A program made the translations under genes and the position numbers. Under the pieces are notes generated by a model that was not told where the DNA came from, ran no database searches, and saw only the letters and a list, made by a program, of their open reading frames with translations. DNA of 60,371 nucleotides from SLRI01 sp964576715 (lineage in GTDB: Bacteria; Pseudomonadota; Alphaproteobacteria; Geminicoccales; Geminicoccaceae). Positions within the stretch are counted from its first letter, which is position 1. Each line of letters starts with the position of its first letter. Below, one piece after another: positions 24,912 to 33,283 of the stretch. Location of the stretch: the NCBI GenBank assembly GCA_964576715.1, contig CAZNWE010000016.1, forward strand, positions 1 to 60,371, in the 5' to 3' direction.

Positions 24912-25619
24912 ATGCGCACCAGCACGCAGCGGCTCGTCGCCGGCGCTCTTCTCGCCTGCAGCCTCTCGGCCACGGCGACAGCGACCTCGCTCACCGTGGC
25001 CCCGACCCGCATCGACCTGGCACCGGAGGCGCGCAGCGGCTCGGTCACCCTGGCCAACGACGGCGACACCACGACGACCGTCCAGGTCGAGACCTTTGCC
25101 TGGACCGGCAGCAATGTCATCGAGGCGCTCGAGCCGACGCGCGGGTTGCTCGCCGTCCCGGCCGTCTTCGACCTCCCGGCGGGGGGCCGCCAAGTCATCC
25201 GCGTCGCCAGCCGCGACCCGGCGGCAACCGATGTCGAGACCACCTATCGCCTGCTGATCACCGAGGTGCCGACCGCGGCCCCGGAGACCGCGGCCGGCAT
25301 CCGCTTTGCACTGCGGCTCAGCCTGCCAGTGTTCATCACGCCGGCGGGTGCGAGGGCGGCGCCTGAGTGGACGCTGCACCCCGCAGCCGACGGCCGCACC
25401 CTCGAGATTGCCAACCGCGGCACGGCGCATCTTCATGTCCGCAGCCTCGTCGTCCGCGACAAGGTCAGTGGACGGCCCCTCGCCGAACTCGACCAGCCGA
25501 GCTACGTGCTCGCCCTGGGCGTGCATCGCTGGCCTGCACTCGTGCCGGCCGGCAGCGGCGCGGTGGTGGTCGAAGTCCAGACCAATCTCGGCAGCCTGAC
25601 CGTTGAGTTCGACGGCTGA
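24912..25619 (+). CDS. Periplasmic pilus assembly chaperone (PapD/CsuC-like)
   Basis: About 235 residues with a signal peptide (LVAGALLACSLSATATA), then two immunoglobulin-like domains: LTVAPTRIDLAPEARSGSVT (G1 strand region of domain 1), VQVETFAW, and RQVIRVASRDP, then IRFALRLSLPVFI. This is the archaic Csu-type chaperone pattern. It would complete the fold of pilins by donating a strand in the periplasm. TGAGG precedes the ATG at 24912. A GTG at 24900, overlapping the pilin stop, would add four residues. The usher gene overlaps its end by 17 bases. Confidence 0.87.
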   Translation: MRTSTQRLVAGALLACSLSATATATSLTVAPTRIDLAPEARSGSVTLANDGDTTTTVQVETFAWTGSNVIEALEPTRGLLAVPAVFDLPAGGRQVIRVASRDPAATDVETTYRLLITEVPTAAPETAAGIRFALRLSLPVFITPAGARAAPEWTLHPAADGRTLEIANRGTAHLHVRSLVVRDKVSGRPLAELDQPSYVLALGVHRWPALVPAGSGAVVVEVQTNLGSLTVEFDG

Positions 25620-28455
25620 CCACGCGGCTCGGCTGCTGCGCAACGGCGTGGCCTTGGTCGTCGGCGGTGGTGCCGTGATGATGCTTTGCGCGGCCGCCGC
25701 CCGCCCGCCACCAACACCAGCCGGCGCCGGAGAGGTCGCAGCAGCACCGGACTGGATCGAGTGGTCGCTCGCGGTGACGCTCGATGGCGAACCGGCGGGC
25801 GCGGATGTCCAGGTGCTCGAGGCGCCGCGGGACGGCCGCCTCGCGCTCCCGGAAGCGGTCGTGGCAAAGTGGCCGCTCGAGCTCGTCGCGACGCCCCATG
25901 TCGCCGTCGATGGCGACCGGTTCGTGCCGCTCGAGGCGCTTGGGCCGCTCGCCGTACGGCTCGACGTCGCGACCCTAACCTTGGCATTGACGACCGATCC
26001 GAGGCGAGCCGCGGCGCCTGGTCCGCCGCCTGCCGCTGCGGCGATCGCCACCGGAGGGAGGCCGGGCCCGCTGCCGATGGCCCGGCCCCCGGTGTCGCTA
26101 GGCGGAACCCCGTCTGCTGCGGCTGCGACTGCGGCCGAGGTCCACGCTTTGGTGATGCTGGAGGCGATCGAGCCCGCCGCCGGGATCACCTTTCGCCGCG
26201 ACCCGATCGAGCTGCCGCTCCTCGAGGGCGGGCGCTGGGTCGAATGGCTGCTCTCGGTCACTCTCAATGGCCGGTCGATGCCCGAAGCCGTCTTGGTGGT
26301 CGAGGAGCCAAACACTGGGCGGCTTGCGGTCGAGCTCGCGGTCGCCCGCACCTGGCGGCTGAAAATCGATGCCGATGCCGTGCTCACGTTCGAGGGGGTC
26401 CCGTTCCTGCCGCTCGACGCGATTGCCGGCATCGTCGTCGAGCGGGACCCGCAAGCCCTGGTGCTCGAGCTCGAGGTGCCGCCAGAGGCGTTCGAGCCGT
26501 TGCGCCTCGACGTCGGCGAGCTGCAGCGCCTGCCGCCGACCCCCGGCACCGGTGCCTTTCTCGACTACGATCTCCTGTTGACCGGCGGGCAGGCGGTGTC
26601 GGACCGGCTCGACGGCCTGTTCGAGGCGGGGCTGTTCGCCGCCGGCAGCGTCCTCCTCGGCAGTCTGCGCCTCACCGACACGACAACCGAGCCGGACTTG
26701 GAGCGACTGGAGACGACCTACTCGCGCGACTTCTCCGACCGCCGGGCGACCTTTCGTCTCGGCGACAGCCTCACTGTGGGGGGCGCCTTCGCCCAAGGCC
26801 TGCGCTTCGGCGGGCTGCAATGGTCGACCAACTTTGCCACCGATCCGGCCTTCGTCACCTTCCCGTTGCCGAGCATTGGCGGGCTGGCCGAGCAGGATTC
26901 CGTGGTCGACGTCATCGTCAACAACCTGACACGGGCCACCGAGGAAGTGCCGCCGGGGCCGTTCGCAATCGACAATGTGCCGGTGGTCACCGGCGGTGGC
27001 GAGGTCCAGCTCAGGGTCACCGATCTGCTCGGCCGCGAGCGCCTTGTCACCCAATCCTACTATGTCAGCACCCGTCTCTTGAAGCAGGGCCTGAGCGACT
27101 TCTCCTACGCGGCTGGTTTCCAGAGGCGGGCGTTCGGCGAAGCCAGCTTCGACTATGGCGGTCCGATCGCCAGCGGCACCCATCGCTACGGCTTCACCAA
27201 CACGGTGACCGGTGAAGTGCACGCCGAGGCCGAGCCCGACCGGCTCAGTCTGGTGGCCGGCGGGGCGCTGCTGCTCGGTCCGTTCGGCGTGTTGAGCGGC
27301 GGGGCAGGGGCCAGCACCGATAGCAGCGCCGGCGAGGGCGTGATCGGCCAACTCGCCCACGAATATGTCGATCGCCGGTTCAGCATTGGAGCACGCACGC
27401 GCTACACCTCGAGTAACTTTCGCCAGGGCGCCGGCGACGACGGCAGGCTCGCGCGGGTCGATCAGTTCAACGTCGGCTACGACACGCGCCGTTTCGGCCG
27501 GCTCGGTCTCTTGCTCTTGAACCAGGAGCGAGACGGCAGCCGCAACCAGCGGTCGGTCTCGGCCAACTACAGCCTGCCGCTGGGTCCGGGCTCGCTAGTG
27601 CTCAATGCCGCTCGAACGCTCCAGCCCGATCGCGACTTCGCCATCACGGCGACCTACGCGGTCTCGCTCGGCCCGACCCGGAGCCTCTCCGGCGTCGGCC
27701 GGCTGAGCAACAACAGCAACCGCGCGGGGTTGCAATACACCCGCACCCGCGGGGCCTCCGAGCTCGGCCTTGACTACCGGCTCGCCACCGAGGTCGGCGA
27801 CGACAACCGACCGATCGACGCCCGGTTCGGCTATCAGTCGCGCCATCTTGGGACCAATGCAGCGTTCGAGCGCCAGGCCGGCGACAACCGCTTTCGTTTG
27901 GGCGCGAACGGCAGCGCCTCGCTGACCGACGGCAGTTTCGCGCTGAGCCGCCGCATCGGCCGCTCCTTCGGCCTTGTCGACCTGCCTGGCTTTCCCAATG
28001 TCCGGGTGCTGCTCGACAATCGCGAGGCCGGCACGACCAACGCCGCCGGCAAGCTGTTGTTGCCCAACCTGCGTCCCTATGAGGCCAATCGGGTCAGGCT
28101 CGCCGTCGACGACCTGCCGATCACCGCCGATCTGGTCACCGCGGAGACCACGGCGGTGCCCTTCGACCGCAGCGGCATGACCATCGACTTCGCCATCACC
28201 GCGGTGCAGCGCGCCACGGTGACTCTGCTCGACGGCGACGACCGGCCGCTGCCGGCCGGCCTGCACATCGCCAGCGACGACGGCAAGCTGGAGGCGCTGG
28301 TCGGTCGCGACGGCTTTACCCAGGTGACCGGCACGCTCGACCAACGCCATTACCTCGCCGGCAGCGCTGCTGGTCGGCGATTCGTCTGCGCGCTGCCGGC
28401 AGCACCAGGCGGCGACCCACTGCCGCATCTTGGAGACGTGCGATGCGCCGATTGA
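25603..28455 (+). CDS. Fimbrial outer-membrane usher (CsuD-like) with duplicated N-terminal domain
   Basis: The 950-residue protein begins at a TTG overlapping the chaperone gene and has a signal sequence (NGVALVVGGGAVMMLCAAAA). Residues 51-130 and 212-296 are two copies of the usher N-terminal domain: WIEWSLAVTLDGEP and WVEWLLSVTLNGRS; GRLALPEAVVAKWPL and GRLAVELAVARTWRL; VPLEALGPLAVRLD and LPLDAIAGIVVERD. A Pro/Ala-rich linker joins them. From about 315 follows the beta-barrel (DYDLLLTGGQ; VDVIVNNL with the plug-like region; LRVTDLLGRERLVTQSYYVS) and then the C-terminal domains (GTTNAAGKLLLPNLRPYE). Known ushers have one such N-terminal domain. The rest is normal for the family. Confidence 0.87.
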   Translation: MSSTADHAARLLRNGVALVVGGGAVMMLCAAAARPPPTPAGAGEVAAAPDWIEWSLAVTLDGEPAGADVQVLEAPRDGRLALPEAVVAKWPLELVATPHVAVDGDRFVPLEALGPLAVRLDVATLTLALTTDPRRAAAPGPPPAAAAIATGGRPGPLPMARPPVSLGGTPSAAAATAAEVHALVMLEAIEPAAGITFRRDPIELPLLEGGRWVEWLLSVTLNGRSMPEAVLVVEEPNTGRLAVELAVARTWRLKIDADAVLTFEGVPFLPLDAIAGIVVERDPQALVLELEVPPEAFEPLRLDVGELQRLPPTPGTGAFLDYDLLLTGGQAVSDRLDGLFEAGLFAAGSVLLGSLRLTDTTTEPDLERLETTYSRDFSDRRATFRLGDSLTVGGAFAQGLRFGGLQWSTNFATDPAFVTFPLPSIGGLAEQDSVVDVIVNNLTRATEEVPPGPFAIDNVPVVTGGGEVQLRVTDLLGRERLVTQSYYVSTRLLKQGLSDFSYAAGFQRRAFGEASFDYGGPIASGTHRYGFTNTVTGEVHAEAEPDRLSLVAGGALLLGPFGVLSGGAGASTDSSAGEGVIGQLAHEYVDRRFSIGARTRYTSSNFRQGAGDDGRLARVDQFNVGYDTRRFGRLGLLLLNQERDGSRNQRSVSANYSLPLGPGSLVLNAARTLQPDRDFAITATYAVSLGPTRSLSGVGRLSNNSNRAGLQYTRTRGASELGLDYRLATEVGDDNRPIDARFGYQSRHLGTNAAFERQAGDNRFRLGANGSASLTDGSFALSRRIGRSFGLVDLPGFPNVRVLLDNREAGTTNAAGKLLLPNLRPYEANRVRLAVDDLPITADLVTAETTAVPFDRSGMTIDFAITAVQRATVTLLDGDDRPLPAGLHIASDDGKLEALVGRDGFTQVTGTLDQRHYLAGSAAGRRFVCALPAAPGGDPLPHLGDVRCAD

Positions 28456-28880
28456 CACGCTCGACCCTGGCGCTGGCCCTGTGGCTCGGCTCGGCCGGCC
28501 CGGCCACCGCCCTCTGCCAGATCGATGCCGAGCCCGTCACCTTCGGGATTGTCGATGTCCGCGAGGCCACGGACAGCTCCGGTGAAATCGCGGTGAGCTG
28601 TGCTGTTGCCACCTCGTTCGTCGTTGCCCTCAGCGGCAGTGGTGCCCCCGGCGACCGCTACATGACCGGCCCCGGCAACGGTCGTCTGGCCTATGACCTG
28701 TTCACCGATGCCAGCCGCTCGAGCCGCTGGGGCGATGGCAGTGGCGCCGGCCAGGTGGTCACCGGGGTGAGCGACAGCGAAGCCACCCGACGACTGATCG
28801 TCTATGGACGCGTGCCGCGTCAGAATGCCGTGCCTGCAGGTGGCTACAGCGATTCCCTGGTGATCGAGCTGAGCTTCTGA
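28443..28880 (+). CDS. SCPU-domain pilin, second subunit
   Basis: The 145-residue protein has a signal peptide (LTRSTLALALWLGSAGPATA) and one SCPU domain: CQIDAEPVTFGIVDV, IAVSCAVATSFVVALSG, and a C-terminal VPAGGYSDSLVIELSF. It is clearly a relative of the first pilin (24352), with the paired cysteines. Overlap of 13 bases with the usher gene shows operon structure. By analogy with Csu operons it may be a minor or tip subunit, but it lacks the second domain of CsuE tips. Confidence 0.82.
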   Translation: MRRLTRSTLALALWLGSAGPATALCQIDAEPVTFGIVDVREATDSSGEIAVSCAVATSFVVALSGSGAPGDRYMTGPGNGRLAYDLFTDASRSSRWGDGSGAGQVVTGVSDSEATRRLIVYGRVPRQNAVPAGGYSDSLVIELSF

Positions 28881-28986
28881 TCAGCCTAGTTGAAAGTTAA
28901 TAGACGCTAACACAATCGATTACAGGTTGTGCTATAGGAAGCTTGCGTGACGGCACTGAAGCGGTCTCGCGACGGGGGTGGTCCCG

Positions 28987-29415
28987 ATGGTGGAACGGGC
29001 GGCACGCGGTCGCATCATGGTTCCCGCGGCGGCGGCCTTGGGCGCCGTCTCGGCCGGGTTCGTCGCCGCCAGCCCGGTCACGGCGGCAAGCCGCGACACG
29101 ACGCTGCAGATTCGCGTGCAGGTGGTCGAGGCGTGCCAGATCCGATTGACCTCGGGCGGCGTTGTCGAGGAAATCTGTGGCAACGGCGGGGCTGTGCAGC
29201 CGAGGGTTACGATTCGCGAGCTGATCGACCGCTTCGAGCCGAGCGCCACCCGGCCCTTCGCCGCGCTCGAGGCACCGGCGCTGCCGCTCGCCGCCCTGCG
29301 GCCCGGCCGGCTCGACCCGCAGCCGCAGCTGCGGGCGATCGCCGCCAATCAGCGGGCCGTTGGGATCGCCGAGGGGATCGCCCAGCGTGTTCGCCTGATC
29401 ACGCTGGCTTATTGA
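28987..29415 (+). CDS. Small secreted protein of unknown function after the pilus operon
   Basis: Family not recognised. The 142-residue product has a probable signal sequence (GRIMVPAAAALGAVSAGFVAAS), then TTLQIRVQVVEACQIRLTSGG and EEICGNGG, two cysteines spaced like those of the pilins, suggesting a shortened pilin-like strand pair. The rest is Pro/Ala/Arg-rich. GGGGGTGG lies before the ATG at 28987. It is separated from the last pilin by 106 bases of AT-richer DNA (28881-28986) that could hold its own promoter; TTGAAA at 28890-28895 is a -35 candidate without a convincing -10. Confidence 0.5.
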   Translation: MVERAARGRIMVPAAAALGAVSAGFVAASPVTAASRDTTLQIRVQVVEACQIRLTSGGVVEEICGNGGAVQPRVTIRELIDRFEPSATRPFAALEAPALPLAALRPGRLDPQPQLRAIAANQRAVGIAEGIAQRVRLITLAY

Positions 29416-29476
29416 CCGAAGGCGGCGACTTGCAAGCACGCGCCGGCGTCAGCATAACCACGGGTAGGATTTGCGA

Positions 29477-30523
29477 ATGAAGGGCGACAACGGAGATGGA
29501 TGGCCGATGCCTGTCGCGACTTCCGAGCCGACCGCGCGGCGGTGCGGGTTGCCGATGACCCGTCCGGCATGCGGGCTCATGGCGTGCCTGGCGCTGCTCC
29601 TTGCCCTCTGGCCGGGGGTCTCGCGGGCGGCGGCACCATTCGACGAGTGGCTGAGCAGCTTCCGCGAGGAAGCGCGCGCCGCCGGGATCAGCGAGCGCAC
29701 GCTCGAGCGGGCCTTCGCCGACGTGGCGCCCATCCCGAGGGTGATCGAGCTCGATCGGCGCCAGCCTGAGGGGCGGATGACCTTTGTCGAGTATCGCCAG
29801 CGGGTGATCAGCGACGCACGCATTCGCAAGGGCCGACGGCTGCTCGAAGAACATCGCGTGCTGCTCGGCCGGATCGAGGCGGAATACGGGGTGCCGGCGC
29901 CGGTGATTGTGGCGCTCTGGGGGATCGAATCGAATTTTGGCGAGAATCTGGGCGGCTTTCCGGTGATCGCGTCGCTCGCGACGCTGGCCCATGACGGCCG
30001 GCGGGCGGCGTTCTTTCGCGGCGAGCTGTTGAGCGCCCTGCAGATCATCGAGGCCGGCGACGTCGTGCCGGAAGCGATGAACGGTTCCTGGGCCGGCGCC
30101 ATGGGGCAGTCACAGTTCATGCCGTCGACCTTCCTCGCCTACGCCGTCGACGGCAATGGCGACGGCCGCCGTGACATCTGGGGCAACCAGGCCGACGTGT
30201 TCGCCTCGATGGCCAACTATCTGAGCCGGATGGGCTGGGACCGTCGCTACATCTGGGGCCGCGAGGTGCGGCTCACCAACGGCGTCGGGGGGGCGGGCCT
30301 CGACGAGAAGCGGCCACTATCGGGCTGGCAGGCCTCGGGTGTGAGACAGCGCGATGGTGCAGACCTGCCGGCCGTCGCGATCGATGCGTCGCTGCTGCAG
30401 ATGGATGACGGGCGGGGCCCGAGCTACCTCGTCTATGACAACTTTCGGGTGCTGATGCGCTGGAACCGGTCAACCTACTTCGCCACCAGCGTCGGCCTCC
30501 TCGCCAATGCGATCAGTGCTTGA
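29477..30523 (+). CDS. mltB: Lytic murein transglycosylase, MltB/SLT_2 family
   Basis: About 348 residues with a signal peptide (MACLALLLALWPGVSRAA). The SLT_2 domain has FDEWLSSFREEARAAGIS, VALWGIESNFGEN with the catalytic Glu, WAGAMGQSQFMPSTFLAYAVDGNGDG, and the C-terminal YLVYDNFRVLMRWNRSTYFA. It cleaves peptidoglycan to 1,6-anhydromuropeptides in the periplasm. There is no lipobox, so this is a soluble form. It opens the run mltB-rlpA-dacC-tmk-holB-metG. Its stop overlaps the rlpA start (TGATG), which indicates coupling. Confidence 0.92.
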   Translation: MKGDNGDGWPMPVATSEPTARRCGLPMTRPACGLMACLALLLALWPGVSRAAAPFDEWLSSFREEARAAGISERTLERAFADVAPIPRVIELDRRQPEGRMTFVEYRQRVISDARIRKGRRLLEEHRVLLGRIEAEYGVPAPVIVALWGIESNFGENLGGFPVIASLATLAHDGRRAAFFRGELLSALQIIEAGDVVPEAMNGSWAGAMGQSQFMPSTFLAYAVDGNGDGRRDIWGNQADVFASMANYLSRMGWDRRYIWGREVRLTNGVGGAGLDEKRPLSGWQASGVRQRDGADLPAVAIDASLLQMDDGRGPSYLVYDNFRVLMRWNRSTYFATSVGLLANAISA

Positions 30524-31401
30524 TGGCCAGCCGCCGCGCCTCCCGGCGATCGTTGCCGCCCTTGGCCGCGGCGCTGCTGTTGAGCCTGCTCGCCGCCTGC
30601 TCGAGCCGCTTGCCGGAACCGCCGAGCCTGCCGGCTATACCGGCCGACCCGGCGCAAACCACACCGCATGGCACCTACAAACTGGGTGCCGCCTACCAGA
30701 TCAATGGAACCTGGTACTATCCCGAGTTCGACCCCGATTATGAAGCGATCGGCACCGCTTCCTGGTATGGTCGGCAGTTCCACGGCCGGCCGACGGCGAA
30801 CGGCGAGGTCTTCGACATGCGCCAGGTCAGCGCTGCCCATCCGACCCTGCCGATGCCGAGCCTGGTCGAGGTGACCAACCTCGAGAACGGCCGCTCGATC
30901 CGGCTCAGGGTCAACGATCGCGGCCCGTTCCACGATGATCGGCTGATCGATCTCAGCCAGGCTGCGGCCCGCGTGCTCGGCTTCGAGGGCCAGGGTCTCG
31001 CCCGGGTGCGGGTACGCTTCGTCGCCCTGCTGCCGGCCAACGGCACGCCGCCGGTCGCCGGCAGCACCTCCCGCCCGGCGACGATTGTGGCCGCCGCCAC
31101 CGATGCCGCGAGCCCGTCGCCGCGCCCGGCCAACGCGGTCGCAGCGACCGCCCGTCGGCAGGATGACTGCAGCGGCGGCGATACCCACTTCATTCAGGTG
31201 GCGGCGTTCGGCGAGCCCGCCAATGCGGCTCGGCTGGTCGCCAGTCTCGACCACCTGGGTCGGGTGCAGATCGACGCCGCGCAGGCGGCGCTCAACCGGG
31301 TTCGCCTCGGTCCCTTCAGCAGCCGCCGCGACGCCTTCGGCAAGCTCGCCCAGGTCCGCGGGCTAGGCTACCATGACGCGCTGGTGATCAGTTGCTCGTG
31401 A
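30523..31401 (+). CDS. rlpA: RlpA-type septal-ring lytic transglycosylase with SPOR domain
   Basis: The 292-residue protein has a lipoprotein signal (LLLSLLAACSS, lipobox LAAC), then a DPBB domain (IGTASWYGRQFHGRPTANGE, VEVTNLENGRSIRLRVNDRGPFHDDRLIDLS) that includes the catalytic-type Asp and family motifs. A Pro/Ala linker leads to a C-terminal SPOR domain (HFIQVAAFGEPANAARL, VRLGPFSSRRDAF) that binds denuded glycan strands at the division site. It acts in the periplasm as an outer-membrane lipoprotein. Its start overlaps the mltB stop. Confidence 0.92.
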   Translation: MASRRASRRSLPPLAAALLLSLLAACSSRLPEPPSLPAIPADPAQTTPHGTYKLGAAYQINGTWYYPEFDPDYEAIGTASWYGRQFHGRPTANGEVFDMRQVSAAHPTLPMPSLVEVTNLENGRSIRLRVNDRGPFHDDRLIDLSQAAARVLGFEGQGLARVRVRFVALLPANGTPPVAGSTSRPATIVAAATDAASPSPRPANAVAATARRQDDCSGGDTHFIQVAAFGEPANAARLVASLDHLGRVQIDAAQAALNRVRLGPFSSRRDAFGKLAQVRGLGYHDALVISCS

Positions 31402-31457
31402 ACCAGGCGGCACCCCGCCGGGCGCCGGCCCGGTCACCAGGAAGGATATCGACCACG

Positions 31458-32591
31458 ATGCTGCGCCTCTTCGTGTTCGTGCTGGCGCTGGGCGTCGCCA
31501 GCGCCGGCGGTCGCGCCCAGACCTTCGAGACGGCGGCCCGGGCGGCCATCCTGATCGATCACCGCAGCGGCGACGTGCTCTTCGAGAAGAATCCGGACGA
31601 GCCGATTCCGCCGGCCTCGATGAGCAAGCTGATGACGGCGCTCGTCGTCTTCGAGCAGCTCGAGGCGGGCAGTCTGAGCCTCGATCAGCTGATCCCGGTC
31701 AGCGAGCAGGCCTGGCGGATGGGCGGCTCCAGGATGTTCATCGAGGTCGGGACCCGGGTCACCGTCCACGACCTGTTGCAGGGCATGATCGTCCAATCGG
31801 GCAATGATGCCTGCGTCGCCATTGCCGAGGCGCTGGCCGGCAGCGATGCAGCCTTCGCCGACCTCCTCAACCGGCGCGGCCTCGAGATCGGGCTGACCAA
31901 CAGCACGTTCCAGAACGCCACGGGCTGGCCGCATCCGGAGCACCTGATGAGTGTACGGGATCTGTCGATCGTCGCCCGCCAGATCATCAGCCGCTTTCCG
32001 CAGTTCTACGAGTACTATTCGCAGCGGGAGTTCGAGTTCAACGACATCAAGCAGCGCAACCGCAACCCCTTGTTGCAGGCCGGCATCGCGGGGGTGGACG
32101 GGATGAAGACCGGCTACACCAGCGAGGCCGGCTACGGTCTCGTCGCATCGGCCGAGCGTAACGGCAGACGGTTGATCCTGGTCGTGGCGGGACTCGAGAC
32201 CATCGGCGAGCGGCGGCGCGAGGCGGAGCGCCTGCTCGAGTTCGGGTTTCGCCACTTCGAGGAGTACCGGCTGTTCGAAGCCGATAAGGTGGTCATCGAG
32301 GCGCCGGTTTGGCAGGGTGCGGCGCCGACCGTGCCGCTGGTCGCCGAGGATGTCGTCGGGATCACCCTGACCCGGCAGGCGCGCGACACGCTCAAGGTCA
32401 AGGTCGTCTACGACAGCCCGGTGCCGGCACCGATCGAGGCCGGCCAGGTGGTCGGCCACATCGAGATGACCGCGGCCGGGATGCCGACCCGCATGATGCC
32501 GCTGATCGCCGCGCGCCCGGTGGCGCGCGCCGGTGTCGTCGGCCGGATGACCGGCACCCTCGAATACCTCATCTGGGGAGCGCGCGGCTGA
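31458..32591 (+). CDS. dacC: D-alanyl-D-alanine carboxypeptidase (PBP5/6 family)
   Basis: The 377-residue protein has a signal sequence (LRLFVFVLALGVASAGGRAQ) and the three motifs of serine DD-peptidases: SMSK (nucleophile Ser, general-base Lys), SGN and KTG (GMKTGYTSEAGYG). The C-terminal domain is the usual beta-rich PBP5-type stem, ending in a possible amphipathic membrane anchor. It trims terminal D-Ala from peptidoglycan side chains. The ATG at 31458 is preferred for the signal peptide and AGGAAGGA upstream. Its stop is only two bases past the CTG start proposed for tmk. The symbol dacC versus dacA cannot be decided. Confidence 0.9.
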   Translation: MLRLFVFVLALGVASAGGRAQTFETAARAAILIDHRSGDVLFEKNPDEPIPPASMSKLMTALVVFEQLEAGSLSLDQLIPVSEQAWRMGGSRMFIEVGTRVTVHDLLQGMIVQSGNDACVAIAEALAGSDAAFADLLNRRGLEIGLTNSTFQNATGWPHPEHLMSVRDLSIVARQIISRFPQFYEYYSQREFEFNDIKQRNRNPLLQAGIAGVDGMKTGYTSEAGYGLVASAERNGRRLILVVAGLETIGERRREAERLLEFGFRHFEEYRLFEADKVVIEAPVWQGAAPTVPLVAEDVVGITLTRQARDTLKVKVVYDSPVPAPIEAGQVVGHIEMTAAGMPTRMMPLIAARPVARAGVVGRMTGTLEYLIWGARG

Positions 32592-33283
32592 GCCCGAACG
32601 CCACTGCACGGGGTGTCTTCATCACGCTCGAGGGCGGCGAAGGGGCCGGCAAGACCACTCAAATCCGCGCCCTTGCCGCGTGGCTCGAACGCGCCGGGAT
32701 TGCCGTTGTCACCACCCGCGAGCCGGGCGGCACGCCGGGGGCCGAGGCGATCCGCGCGCTGGTGCTGGACGGCGCGGTCGAGCGCTGGTCCGGCGGGGTC
32801 GAGGCGCTGTTGATGACTGCGGCCCGACTCGATCATGTCGAGCGGCTGATCGCACCGGCGCTGGCCGCCGGGAAGTGGGTGCTCTGCGATCGTTTCGCCG
32901 ACAGCACGCGCGTCTATCAGGGGATCGCCGGCGGCCTCGGCCTGGCGCGGATCGACCGTCTGCACGACCTCTTTCTCGACATCGCACAGCCCGACCTCAC
33001 CATTCTGCTCGACCTGCCGGTCGAGGCCGGTCTGCGGCGCCGCGCCGAAGCCGGCGGCGGCAGCCGCTTCGAGGCCAGGAGCCGGGCGTTCCACGAGGCG
33101 GTGCGCGAGGGCTTCCAAGCACTCGCCAAACGCTCGCCGCAGCGGTTTCAGGTGATCGATGCGGGCGCGTCGATGGCAATGGTGGCGGTCGCCGTGGAAA
33201 CTGCCGTCCGCGAGCGGCTCGCCGACCGGCTGGCCGCGGCGGGCAGCGGGCACGGCACGCACGGTGACGATGCTCCCCGCTAG
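32588..33283 (+). CDS. tmk: Thymidylate kinase, probable CTG start
   Basis: The 231-residue product has P-loop GVFITLEGGEGAGKTTQ, the TREPGGTPGAE DR-type loop, WVLCDRFADSTRVYQG and a LID region (RAEAGGGSRFEARSRAF). It phosphorylates dTMP to dTDP. There is no ATG, GTG or TTG in frame between the conserved domain and 32309, which lies deep inside dacC. The CTG at 32588, 7 bases after GGGGAG (32575-32580) and overlapping the dacC stop as CTGA, is the best start. A sequencing error cannot be excluded. holB overlaps the 3' end by 14 bases. Confidence 0.88.
   Translation: MSPNATARGVFITLEGGEGAGKTTQIRALAAWLERAGIAVVTTREPGGTPGAEAIRALVLDGAVERWSGGVEALLMTAARLDHVERLIAPALAAGKWVLCDRFADSTRVYQGIAGGLGLARIDRLHDLFLDIAQPDLTILLDLPVEAGLRRRAEAGGGSRFEARSRAFHEAVREGFQALAKRSPQRFQVIDAGASMAMVAVAVETAVRERLADRLAAAGSGHGTHGDDAPR

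Noticed and set aside
32309..32587. Extended N-terminus for tmk starting inside dacC
   Set aside because: The 93 added residues are an out-of-frame reading of the dacC 3' end (Arg/Asp/Gly/Pro-rich), and thymidylate kinases do not have such extensions.
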